From positions 1 through 28,277 of the forward strand of contig DATKGO010000001.1 in assembly GCA_035510695.1 (NCBI GenBank): a stretch of 28,277 nt of DNA, given 5' to 3'. Source of the DNA: DAIDHK01 sp035510695 (lineage in GTDB: Bacteria; Patescibacteriota; Microgenomatia; Levybacterales; UBA12049). Positions 15,436-23,210 of the stretch are shown piece after piece; positions within the stretch are counted from its first letter, which is position 1; each line of letters begins with the position of its first letter. Position numbers and translations under genes: made by a program. A model generated the notes under the pieces. That model made no database searches. It was not told the origin of the DNA and saw only the letters and a list, made by a program, of their open reading frames with translations.

Positions 15436-18400
15436 ATGAATTCAAGTGTGTTTTTAAACAATGTAGTTATAGGTTCATGGCAGATTTATTCGCCGATTTT
15501 ACTTGTTTTGGGCATGATTATTTGGTATAAGTTTTCAAAATTTGCCCGGGAGCATTTGCTTTTTATCTATACTCTTTTTCTCATGGTCTTTATTCCTTTA
15601 TATCCTAAGATTCCGCTTGAAGGGATAAGGCACACCTTTGTTTATATTCGTCTGGATGATATTGCCGTAGCCATAGGTGTGGCTTTATGGCTTTTCTATT
15701 TACTTAAGCGGAAAATAACTTGGAAAACACCGCTTACGATTCCGATTTTTGCCTATTGGGGAATTGGTCTTTTATCTACAGTTGTAGCCGTAATTTTTAT
15801 TTTTCCTTCTCTGGCAAATGTTTTTCCCTCAAGTGCATTCTTATACTTCCTGCGTCATATTGAATATTTAATAGTTTTCTTTTTGGCTTTTTCTTCCATG
15901 AATAATAAAAAATATCTGCCTTGGCTGGTGGGAGTTTTAACTATCAGTGTATTGTTAATAGTCGGTTACGGTTTCGGACAAGCTAGATATCCGCAAATAT
16001 TTTTAGCCTATTCCACTATGAATGAAGAATTTGCCAAAGGAATTCCTTTAATTCTGCAATCCGGTGCCAGAATTCAGGCTACTTTTGCCGGTCATTATGA
16101 TTTGGCTGCTTATTTGGTAATGATAATTCCGCTTTTGGCGAGTTTGGTTTTCGGATTTAAAAATGTTTTCGCGAAATTATTATTTGTAACCACTTCGGTT
16201 TTGGCTTTGATTTTATTACTTTTAACTGCCTCGAGAACTTCTTATGCGGTTTATTTGGTGGCAATTATTTTTATGTTAATCATGCAGAAAAAGAAAATTT
16301 GGATTATTCCGGTTGTATTAGTTAGTATTATGCTTCTTTTATCTTTTCACACTTTGGCTCAGCGTTTTGCGGATACGTTAACTCAGCAATCGGTAGTAGT
16401 TGATGCTCGTACCGGGAAAGCCATCGGACTTGCGCAAGAGAATTCATCGGGGCAAGTTACAGTTATTGATAAAACGCCTGTAGGACAAAATTTGGCACCC
16501 GGAAGCGGATATATTGTTTCAAATGTAGGAACACCGCAATCAACCACATCACATATTACTTATACCAGAACAACTTTACACGCAGGGACGCAGTCAGCGC
16601 AAATTACCAATTTGAACGGTGATTTTGTGGTACGAAAAGCCTTGGCCTATGATGATTCATTTACCACTCGCTTTCAGGGCGAATGGCCCAGAGCCATGAA
16701 CGCGTTTTTACGTGAACCGCTTTTGGGAAGCGGTTATTCTTCCATCAGTTTGGCAAGTGATAACAATTATTTGCGTATGTTGGGAGAAACAGGGATTTTA
16801 GGATTTGCCGCGTTTGCTTTTATTTTTCTTGTCAGCGGAATTTATGCTTACAGAATATTGCCGGAAGTCGATTCTCCTGCTGCTAAAAGTCTTGTTTTGG
16901 GTATAATGGCGGGAATTTTCGGGTTAGGACTTAACGCGATTCTAATTGATGTCTTCGAAGCCTCAAAAGACGCTTATATCATGTGGATTCTTTTAGGAAT
17001 AGCTCTGGGAGTTTTGACGCTTTACCAAAAGAAAAAGGTGGATTTACTGCATGATTTGCGAATTCTTATCAGTACACCTGCCATTATTACTTATTTTCTT
17101 ATTGCGACCTTCGGCTTTTTTGCTTCAAGCTTAAATAATTTCTTTGTCGCGGATGATTTTACCTGGCTGAAATGGGTTGGGGATTGTGCGAAAGTTGTCT
17201 CGCATGGAGCCAGCGTTTGCATACCGGCAAAGACAACACTTCTTCATTTCTTTACACAATCCGGCGACTTTTTTTACAGGCCAATGGAAAAAGTTTATTT
17301 CTATTTTATGTATTCTCTATTTGGTTTTAATCCGATGCCTTTTCACGTAGTCTCGCTGTTTCTGCACTGGTTATGTATATCTCTTATTTTTGTTTTATCA
17401 GTGCGGATTTTAAAAAATAAAGTATCGGCATTTGTAGTTTCGGCGTTGTTTTTATTACTAAGCGCACACACGGAAACCATTTATTGGATTTCTGCCTCCG
17501 GACATTTGTTTGTCGCGCTTTTTACGCTTTTGGCAATTTTGTTTTATGACAATCATCGCTTAAGCGGCAAAAAATATTTTCTCTTTTTGAGTTTGCTTTG
17601 TATTTTACTCTCGCCGATGTTTCATGAATCCGGAGTGATTACAAGTTTAATGGTCGCTGCCTATGCTGTTGTAATGAACTGGTCTGAAATTAGAAAACGA
17701 CCGTTAAATATTCTCCGTTTATTGGTTTTATTTATTCCACTTGTCTTTTATTTTGCTCTGCGCATTTTTGCCAAGACACCGTGGAGTATGGGAGATTACA
17801 GCTATAATCTAATTAAATTACCGCTTAATTTTTTCGGAAACCTTTTGGGTTATATTTTTGTAACTATTTTGGGTCTTCCTTTTGTGTCTGTCTACGAAAA
17901 TATTTGCGATTATGGGAAAACTCACACAGTGGCAGTTATTCTGGTCATCATTTTATTGGTCATAATGGTTGTAGGTTTGTATCGTTTATTGAGGAATAAA
18001 ATGAATCCACACGACTATCAAATGGTTACGTTGAGCATTTTATTTTTCCTGATACCGCTTCTGCCGTTTTTGGGTTTTGGGAATTTGACAGCCAGGTATA
18101 CCTATTTGGCAAGTTTTGCTATATGTCTGTTTGTAGTTTATCTTTTCCAAAAATTGTTTGTCACTTTTAAAGTTAAGAATACGTACGTTGTCGGTTTAGT
18201 TATCATTCTTACGACTGGTATATTTTCCTGGTATCAGTATCAGCAAGTATTGACTGCGGGTAATGATTGGACAAAGGCTGGAGAAATAACGCAAAGCTTT
18301 TTGCAGGATTTATCGGATGAATATCAAGCTCAGGGTTCATTGCCGCCCAGTCCTGTTTTTTACTTTAGTAATATTCCCCAAACTTACGGTCAAGCTTGGG

Positions 18401-18612
18401 TCTTTCCTACAGGTTTATCTGATGCGGTTTGGATGATTTTTCAGGATAAAAATGTTACTGTCAAAGAAACTCCCAGTATTGCTCTTTCTCTTCAAGAGGG
18501 AGAAAGTACAACCAGCGCAAGATTTTATGAATACCAGCAAGACGGAACGATCGTTGAAACGCAAAGGACTGAAGTGGTAACACCGGTACCGGCAGAGAAA
18601 AATGCTAAATAA
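15436..18612 (+). CDS. O-antigen ligase/polymerase-like (Wzy_C) protein fused to a GT-C-type membrane domain
   Basis: 1058 residues, twice the usual size of a ligase. The N-terminal half (about 1-535) has many helices and a long extracytoplasmic loop (about 310-410) leading to EWPRAMNAFLREPLLGSGY...NNYLRMLGETGILG (about 416-458), the Wzy_C pattern of O-antigen ligases and polymerases (GxG, then an N-N-x-L-x-x-x-x-E-x-G segment). From about residue 550 a second polytopic unit begins, whose first loop contains VADDFTWLKW (Asp573, Asp574), as in GT-C enzymes with an acidic first-loop motif, followed by roughly ten helices and a soluble tail of about 90 residues. The fused pair suggests polymerising or attaching a glycan and adding a further sugar in one polypeptide. 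It has its own promoter and overlaps the next gene by 11 bases. Confidence 0.82.
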   Translation: MNSSVFLNNVVIGSWQIYSPILLVLGMIIWYKFSKFAREHLLFIYTLFLMVFIPLYPKIPLEGIRHTFVYIRLDDIAVAIGVALWLFYLLKRKITWKTPLTIPIFAYWGIGLLSTVVAVIFIFPSLANVFPSSAFLYFLRHIEYLIVFFLAFSSMNNKKYLPWLVGVLTISVLLIVGYGFGQARYPQIFLAYSTMNEEFAKGIPLILQSGARIQATFAGHYDLAAYLVMIIPLLASLVFGFKNVFAKLLFVTTSVLALILLLLTASRTSYAVYLVAIIFMLIMQKKKIWIIPVVLVSIMLLLSFHTLAQRFADTLTQQSVVVDARTGKAIGLAQENSSGQVTVIDKTPVGQNLAPGSGYIVSNVGTPQSTTSHITYTRTTLHAGTQSAQITNLNGDFVVRKALAYDDSFTTRFQGEWPRAMNAFLREPLLGSGYSSISLASDNNYLRMLGETGILGFAAFAFIFLVSGIYAYRILPEVDSPAAKSLVLGIMAGIFGLGLNAILIDVFEASKDAYIMWILLGIALGVLTLYQKKKVDLLHDLRILISTPAIITYFLIATFGFFASSLNNFFVADDFTWLKWVGDCAKVVSHGASVCIPAKTTLLHFFTQSGDFFYRPMEKVYFYFMYSLFGFNPMPFHVVSLFLHWLCISLIFVLSVRILKNKVSAFVVSALFLLLSAHTETIYWISASGHLFVALFTLLAILFYDNHRLSGKKYFLFLSLLCILLSPMFHESGVITSLMVAAYAVVMNWSEIRKRPLNILRLLVLFIPLVFYFALRIFAKTPWSMGDYSYNLIKLPLNFFGNLLGYIFVTILGLPFVSVYENICDYGKTHTVAVILVIILLVIMVVGLYRLLRNKMNPHDYQMVTLSILFFLIPLLPFLGFGNLTARYTYLASFAICLFVVYLFQKLFVTFKVKNTYVVGLVIILTTGIFSWYQYQQVLTAGNDWTKAGEITQSFLQDLSDEYQAQGSLPPSPVFYFSNIPQTYGQAWVFPTGLSDAVWMIFQDKNVTVKETPSIALSLQEGESTTSARFYEYQQDGTIVETQRTEVVTPVPAEKNAK

Positions 18613-20086
18613 ATATTTTACTCCAACTCTTCTACTTTGGATTATATTAATTGGCGCTTTTGTGGTTAGGCTTCACGGTTTTAATAATCCGGTTGCCGAT
18701 TGGCATAGCTGGCGACAGGCGGATACATCATCGGTTTCCCGCAATTTTATTAAATACGGATTTGATCTTTTGCATCCGAGAATGAATAATATCTCAAATG
18801 TTCAATCAGGAATGGAAAATCCTCAGGGATATTTTTTCGCGGAATTCCCGATTTATAACGCGACGCAAGCCGGATTGTTTTCCCTTTTTCATTTTTTTAC
18901 AATTGAGGAATGGGGGAGACTTGTGACAATTTTCTCTTCTCTTTTATCGATTGTTTTTCTATTTTTATTGGTTAGAAAATTTAACAACTCTTCGCTTGCT
19001 TTAATTACCGCTTTCGTTTTTGCTTTTTTGCCATATAACATTTATTACGGCCGGGTAATTTTGCCCGATCCTTCAATGAGTATGGCGGTGTTGGGGACGA
19101 TATACTTCTTTGCTAAGAGTATTGGACAAAGATCAAAGATCAAAGATCAAAGATCAAAGTTTACTAAAAGTAATTATATAAATTTATTTATTTCACTTTT
19201 GTTTGCGATGCTGGCTTTGTTATTAAAACCGTTTGCGGCATTCTTCTTTTTACCGCTGGTTTTTCTCGCTTGGAATGCGTATGGATTTAAAATATTTAAA
19301 CAATGGAAATTGTGGCTGTTTGCAATTTTGGCAGTTATTCCACTTGCCTTATGGAGAATATGGATGACTCAATATCCGGCGGGAATTCCGAGCAACATCT
19401 GGTTATTTAACGGTAATGGGATTAGATTCCGCCCGGCTTTTTTCAGATGGATGTTATATGAACGTTTGACAAAATTATTTTTAGGATTTTTCGGCCTTTT
19501 GCCTTTACTTCTGGGAATTTTTGTAAATTGGAAAAACGCTAAAAATACACAAGCTTTATTTTACTGGTCATTTTTAATTTCCTCAATTCTTTATGTCTGT
19601 GTGGTAGCAACTGGAAATGTGCAGCATGATTATTATCAAATAGCGGTAATGCCGACCATTGCTCTTTTTGTCGGTTTGGGCAGTTACTATTTTTTAAATT
19701 TAAAATTTGCCAATAAAGCAATCCGTTCGATTTTGCTGATTATTGTTTTTGTCGGTGCTTTTGTTTACAGTTGGGGAACTGTCGGTCATTATTTTGACAT
19801 TGATAATCACGCAATTGTTACGGCAGGGGAAGCGGTAAATCAATTGACGCCGGCAAACGCAAAAATAATTGCTCCTTATGGCGGAGATAGTTCGTTTTTA
19901 TATCAAACTAACCGACAGGGATGGGCGAGTTTTGAAAGGTCATTGCCGGATTTGATTAAATTAGGAGCGAATTATTTGGTCATCGTTAACCCACCGGAGT
20001 CAGACAGAGTAAATTACGCAAAAGACTATCGTATAATAAAGAGTACACAGGATTACATATTGGTTGATTTAAATCATAAAGCATGA
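18602..20086 (+). CDS. GT39/PMT_2-type membrane glycosyltransferase
   Basis: 494 residues. After the first helix the extracytoplasmic loop carries DWHSWRQADTSSVSRNF (33-49), with Asp33 and RQAD (38-41), characteristic of a well-known GT39-like group (dolichyl/polyprenyl-phosphate mannose or aminoarabinose-type transferases), and later YYGRVILPDPSMS. About ten to eleven helices follow and then a tail of about 95 residues. It should transfer a sugar from a polyprenyl-phosphate donor, possibly that made by the GT2 at 11891-12823. Residues 176-186, in a basic loop between two helices, come from a CAAAGAT heptamer array. It overlaps the upstream fusion gene by 11 bases and the next gene by 4 (ATGA), so the three are one translational unit. 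Confidence 0.85.
   Translation: MLNKYFTPTLLLWIILIGAFVVRLHGFNNPVADWHSWRQADTSSVSRNFIKYGFDLLHPRMNNISNVQSGMENPQGYFFAEFPIYNATQAGLFSLFHFFTIEEWGRLVTIFSSLLSIVFLFLLVRKFNNSSLALITAFVFAFLPYNIYYGRVILPDPSMSMAVLGTIYFFAKSIGQRSKIKDQRSKFTKSNYINLFISLLFAMLALLLKPFAAFFFLPLVFLAWNAYGFKIFKQWKLWLFAILAVIPLALWRIWMTQYPAGIPSNIWLFNGNGIRFRPAFFRWMLYERLTKLFLGFFGLLPLLLGIFVNWKNAKNTQALFYWSFLISSILYVCVVATGNVQHDYYQIAVMPTIALFVGLGSYYFLNLKFANKAIRSILLIIVFVGAFVYSWGTVGHYFDIDNHAIVTAGEAVNQLTPANAKIIAPYGGDSSFLYQTNRQGWASFERSLPDLIKLGANYLVIVNPPESDRVNYAKDYRIIKSTQDYILVDLNHKA
19127..19159 (+). repeat. Heptanucleotide array CAAAGAT x4.7 inside the GT39-like gene
   Basis: Four exact CAAAGAT units plus CAAAG, all in one open frame and encoding QRSKIKDQRSK. 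It is the same unit as in the GT4 gene at 13602-13629. Confidence 0.93.
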
Positions 20087-21273
20087 AAGTTTTACTTATA
20101 AGTTCATATTTACCCTACCCTCTTCATTCAGGTGGACAGGTTAGATTATATAATTTAATAAAACAATTAGCCGGAGAACATGAGATTACCTTAATTTGTG
20201 AGAAAAGGCAGCATCAAACAATGCAGGATATTGCAGAAGTTGAAAAAATTTGTAAAGAGGTAATTTGTATCCCGAGAAAAAAACAATGGAGCATTGAAAA
20301 TATTGTAAAGACCGGTATCTCACAAAAGCCTTTTTTGATTACCGGTCATACTTTAACGCAGATGCAGCAAATAATTGTTGAAGTATTAAATAAAAAAAAA
20401 TTCGATCTGATTCACGTTGAGACATTTTATGTCGCTCAAAATTTACCAAAAACAGACTTACCCATAGTTTTGGTTGAGCATAATATTGAATATTTAATTT
20501 ATCAACGTTTTATGGACAAGGCTCCTCTGGCTCTTAAACCTCTGCTTTTGTTGGACATTAAAAAATTAAAAAAAGCGGAAGAAGATTGTTGGAAACGAGC
20601 AAATCATGTGGTTGCCGTTTCTCAGGAAGAAAAAAAAGTGATTGATAAATTTAATTCATTTGTTTCTGTAGTTCCAAATGGTGTTGATCTGGGAAAATTT
20701 AAAGTTAAAGATTTAACAAAAAAAAGCAAAGAGAAAAAGATATTATTTATTGGTGATTTTTCTTATATTCAAAATCGTGACGCGACTCAATTTATTATCC
20801 GGGAAGTTGCTCCAATTTTGCGGAAAATAATGAAGGATGTTAATTTGAAATTTTGGTTTGTCGGTAGAAGAATCCCGCAAACAACTAAAGATTTAGCAAA
20901 TAGTTCCGATATTGTTTTTGACGATCAAAATCCCAGTTCGACGGAGGAAATATTTTCCGCGGCTGATGTTCTGCTTTCTCCGATTCGGATGGGTGCCGGA
21001 ACGCAGTATAAAATACTTGAAGCAATGGCTGTGGGTACTCCGGTAGTAACTACGAAATTGGGCAATGAAGGAGTTAACGCAATTGATAATAAAGAGATAT
21101 TGGTGGCTGACAAGGCTGAGGAAATTGCGGAGAAGGTTAAATTAATTTTGGAAAATGATAAACTGTATAAAACCATTGCCCTAAACGCCAGAAAATTAAT
21201 TGAAGAAAGATTTGATTGGGAAACTATTGCAGAAAAATTGGAAAGAGTTTATGAAACAGTTGTGAAAAAATAA
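20083..21273 (+). CDS. GT4 family glycosyltransferase
   Basis: 396 residues. The N-domain starts MKVLLISSYLPYPLHSGGQV, the Gly-rich loop of GT4 enzymes, with FDLIHVETFYVAQNLP and VLVEHNIEYLIYQRF (Glu-His near the acceptor site). The hinge is VSVVPNGVDLGKF; the C-domain begins ILFIGDFSYIQNRDA. The donor-binding end reads RMGAGTQYKILEAMAVG, with Glu313 as the second Glu of EX7E; the first Glu position is Ala, as in the GT4 subgroup with a GxGTxxKxLEAMA motif. Cytosolic, adding one sugar to the lipid-linked chain. It overlaps the GT39-like gene through ATGA and ends the operon begun at 15436; a loose gap of 465 bases follows. Confidence 0.88.
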   Translation: MKVLLISSYLPYPLHSGGQVRLYNLIKQLAGEHEITLICEKRQHQTMQDIAEVEKICKEVICIPRKKQWSIENIVKTGISQKPFLITGHTLTQMQQIIVEVLNKKKFDLIHVETFYVAQNLPKTDLPIVLVEHNIEYLIYQRFMDKAPLALKPLLLLDIKKLKKAEEDCWKRANHVVAVSQEEKKVIDKFNSFVSVVPNGVDLGKFKVKDLTKKSKEKKILFIGDFSYIQNRDATQFIIREVAPILRKIMKDVNLKFWFVGRRIPQTTKDLANSSDIVFDDQNPSSTEEIFSAADVLLSPIRMGAGTQYKILEAMAVGTPVVTTKLGNEGVNAIDNKEILVADKAEEIAEKVKLILENDKLYKTIALNARKLIEERFDWETIAEKLERVYETVVKK

Positions 21274-21321
21274 AATTATCGGGTTTTAAGGCCTCAAGTA
21301 ACGTCTTTGTTTGTTCATAGT

Positions 21322-21573
21322 TTATAACCCATCCGTTATGCAGTACACTTCTGTAAAGTCTAGTCTGTAAGAGCTTACCGGTTTTATCATAAACCTCAGG
21401 GTATCCGCCATAATTTTTAATATTTGATATAAATTGAGTTTATTGGCAAAATTAAGTGTAGACCAGGCTATGACATTATCATAAAATGCTGATTGTCTTT
21501 TTATTCCGTCTCTGGCACTGGCTAGCAGAAGATCTGCTTTTACTAATTTTTGCTTCCGATTTAGCATAGACAT
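21322..21573 (-). CDS. Doubtful 83-residue hypothetical protein or gene remnant (minus strand)
   Basis: The only minus-strand ORF not lying over a real gene. The product starts MSMLNRKQKLVKADLLLASA and is basic, helical-looking and without membrane segments; a second start at 21567 is possible. On the minus strand TAAAAT lies 8 bases before that second ATG, like the other leaderless starts here. The frame stays open for about 15 further codons upstream without a proper start (LLQIQLNFLRENGIKY...), which could mean a decayed longer gene. No family recognised. The rest of the gap 21274-21738 holds nothing I can name, and no clear terminator between the converging genes. Confidence 0.35.
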   Translation of the reverse strand: MSMLNRKQKLVKADLLLASARDGIKRQSAFYDNVIAWSTLNFANKLNLYQILKIMADTLRFMIKPVSSYRLDFTEVYCITDGL

Positions 21574-21701
21574 ATATTTTATGCCGTTTTCGCGAAGAAA
21601 ATTTAATTGGATTTGGAGTAAGAATTATTTGCTTATTCACCGCTTTATTATAACAGGCGTCATGAAAATTGCAGCAAGTTAGATTTCAAAAAATTTCTTA
21701 A

Positions 21702-21731
21702 TTGCAACTTATAACTCCAATGATATAGAAT
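21702..21731 (+). promoter_or_regulatory. Probable promoter TTGCAA - 18 - TAGAAT, leaderless geometry
   Basis: TTGCAA at 21702-21707 and TAGAAT at 21726-21731 are 18 bases apart. The ATG at 21739 is 7 bases after the -10 box, leaving little or no leader. Confidence 0.45.
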
Positions 21732-21738
21732 ACATTCC

Positions 21739-22035
21739 ATGACTGAAAGAGCTAAGACAATTGCCTTAATATCTACGGAAGCAACATTAACTTTGGGTAT
21801 GCCATTCGGTTTAATACCCGAATTTAGCAAAGTACTTTCCCGCAGAGCAGAGTCGGGTATTATGGGTATAATAGGGAATGGTAGTTTATATACTATAGCA
21901 ATTGCTGCAGCCTGTGTAGCAGGTGCGGGAGTTTATAGAACGGTTAAAGATATTCAAGAGGTACGAAGACCGAAGCAAAAAATTAGTCAACCGGCTGAGG
22001 TAACAGTTTATACAAACACAAAACCGGAAGATTAA
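21739..22035 (+). CDS. Small hypothetical membrane protein (98 residues)
   Basis: Two hydrophobic stretches, about 8-27 (partly polar: LISTEATLTLGMPFGLI) and 44-65 (GNGSLYTIAIAAACVAGAGV), separated by a basic segment (SKVLSRRAE). A basic/polar tail follows (TVKDIQEVRRPKQK, then VTVYTNTKPED). It has its own likely promoter and the next gene has another, so it may be transcribed alone. I do not recognise the family. Possible roles such as a small membrane regulator are guesswork. Confidence 0.6.
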   Translation: MTERAKTIALISTEATLTLGMPFGLIPEFSKVLSRRAESGIMGIIGNGSLYTIAIAAACVAGAGVYRTVKDIQEVRRPKQKISQPAEVTVYTNTKPED

Positions 22036-22068
22036 ATCATTCTATCTCTTCATTTTCTTCATCAGCCT

Positions 22069-22077
22069 TGCTATACT
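22069..22077 (+). promoter_or_regulatory. Extended -10 promoter TGCTATACT for the mannose operon
   Basis: TG, one base, then TATACT (22072-22077), with a weak TTCATT 17 bases upstream (22049-22054). The ATG at 22086 is 8 bases after the -10 box. This would drive the overlapping genes from 22086 to 26026. Confidence 0.6.
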
Positions 22078-22085
22078 AGGCATAT

Positions 22086-23210
22086 ATGCGAATAGGAATT
22101 GATTGCCGTTTTATTCAGGAAACAGGAGTCGGACGTTATACCCGAAATCTAATTGAACAGTTGGCAAAAATTGATAAAAAAAATAATTACGTAGTTTTTT
22201 TAAATGCCAAAGCCAAAGATCTTGTTTTACAGCTTACCAACCACAATGAAAATTGGCAAATTGTGGAAACGGATATTCCCTGGCATGGGATAGAAGAACA
22301 AATGCTTTTCCCCGAAGTAATTAATCGGCAGAATTTAGATTTAATGCATTTCCCTTATTTTTCGGTGCCCTTCATGTATAGTAAACCCTTTGTTGTGACG
22401 GTTCATGATTTGATTCTGCATCATTTCCCAACCGGCGAGGCTTCAACATTACCCGGTTTTGCTTATTGGATTAAATTACAGGGTTATAAATTTGTTATGC
22501 GGAAGGCCGTAGAAAAAGCTAAGAAAATTTTGACTGTTTCACAAGCGACAAAACAGGAAATAGTGAATACTTTGCACGTGTCAGATAAAAAAATTGTGGT
22601 GACATATGAAGGAGTTGAACATAAATTTCAAATGACCAATGACAAATTACCAATTAAAGCCAAAAAGCGAAAATATTTTTTGCATGTGGGGAATGTTTAT
22701 CCGCATAAAAATTGTAATCGATTGGTTGAAGCTGTCCAATTATTATTGGAAAAAAATCCTGATGTAGATTTGATTTTCATCGGTAAAATGGATTATTTCA
22801 TGAACAAACTGCAGGGAAAAGTTAAACAATTGAACTTAGAGAAAAACATTTTATTTCTCGGTGAAATAAACGATACCGAATTATCGGTGTATTATGAAAA
22901 TGCGGTTGCTCTCGTGATGCCATCTCTTATGGAGGGATTCGGGTTGCCGGCTGTAGAAGCGATGGCGCAAAAATGTTTGGTTATAGCATCGGATACACCA
23001 GCTTTAAAGGAGGTTTGTAAAGACGCCGTTATTTATTGTCAGCAGTTAAATATTGAAGATATTGCCAAAACAATGGAAAAAGCACTACAATTGACAACTG
23101 TTCAAAAAAAAGAATATATAGAAAATGGTAGAAAGATTATTGCCGGTCTTTCCTGGCAAACCATGGCTCGTCAGACGTTAACCGTTTATGAAAGTTGCAT
23201 TAGTATATGA
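22086..23210 (+). CDS. GT4 family glycosyltransferase (probable mannosyltransferase)
   Basis: 374 residues, full length. N-domain: MRIGIDCRFIQETGVGRYTR with the Gly-rich loop, DLMHFPYFSVPF, FVVTVHDLILHHFPTG. Hinge: VVTYEGVEHKF. C-domain: YFLHVGNVYPHKNC, DLIFIGKMDYF and the EX7E motif EGFGLPAVE (Glu283, Glu291). It belongs to the same subgroup as the truncated gene at 12820 and the complete GT4 at 13514. Mannose specificity is inferred from ManC two genes downstream. Residues 182-190, just after the hinge, are encoded by a heptad-period repeat (22629-22656). First gene of an operon; its end overlaps the next gene by 23 bases. Confidence 0.9.
   Translation: MRIGIDCRFIQETGVGRYTRNLIEQLAKIDKKNNYVVFLNAKAKDLVLQLTNHNENWQIVETDIPWHGIEEQMLFPEVINRQNLDLMHFPYFSVPFMYSKPFVVTVHDLILHHFPTGEASTLPGFAYWIKLQGYKFVMRKAVEKAKKILTVSQATKQEIVNTLHVSDKKIVVTYEGVEHKFQMTNDKLPIKAKKRKYFLHVGNVYPHKNCNRLVEAVQLLLEKNPDVDLIFIGKMDYFMNKLQGKVKQLNLEKNILFLGEINDTELSVYYENAVALVMPSLMEGFGLPAVEAMAQKCLVIASDTPALKEVCKDAVIYCQQLNIEDIAKTMEKALQLTTVQKKEYIENGRKIIAGLSWQTMARQTLTVYESCISI
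22629..22656 (+). repeat. Heptad-period array CAAATGA/CCAATGA/CAAATTA/CCAATTA inside the GT4 gene
   Basis: Four 7-base units that alternate in first-third bases and share the AAT core. They encode QMTNDKLPI, a linker between the hinge and the first C-domain strand. Confidence 0.75.
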
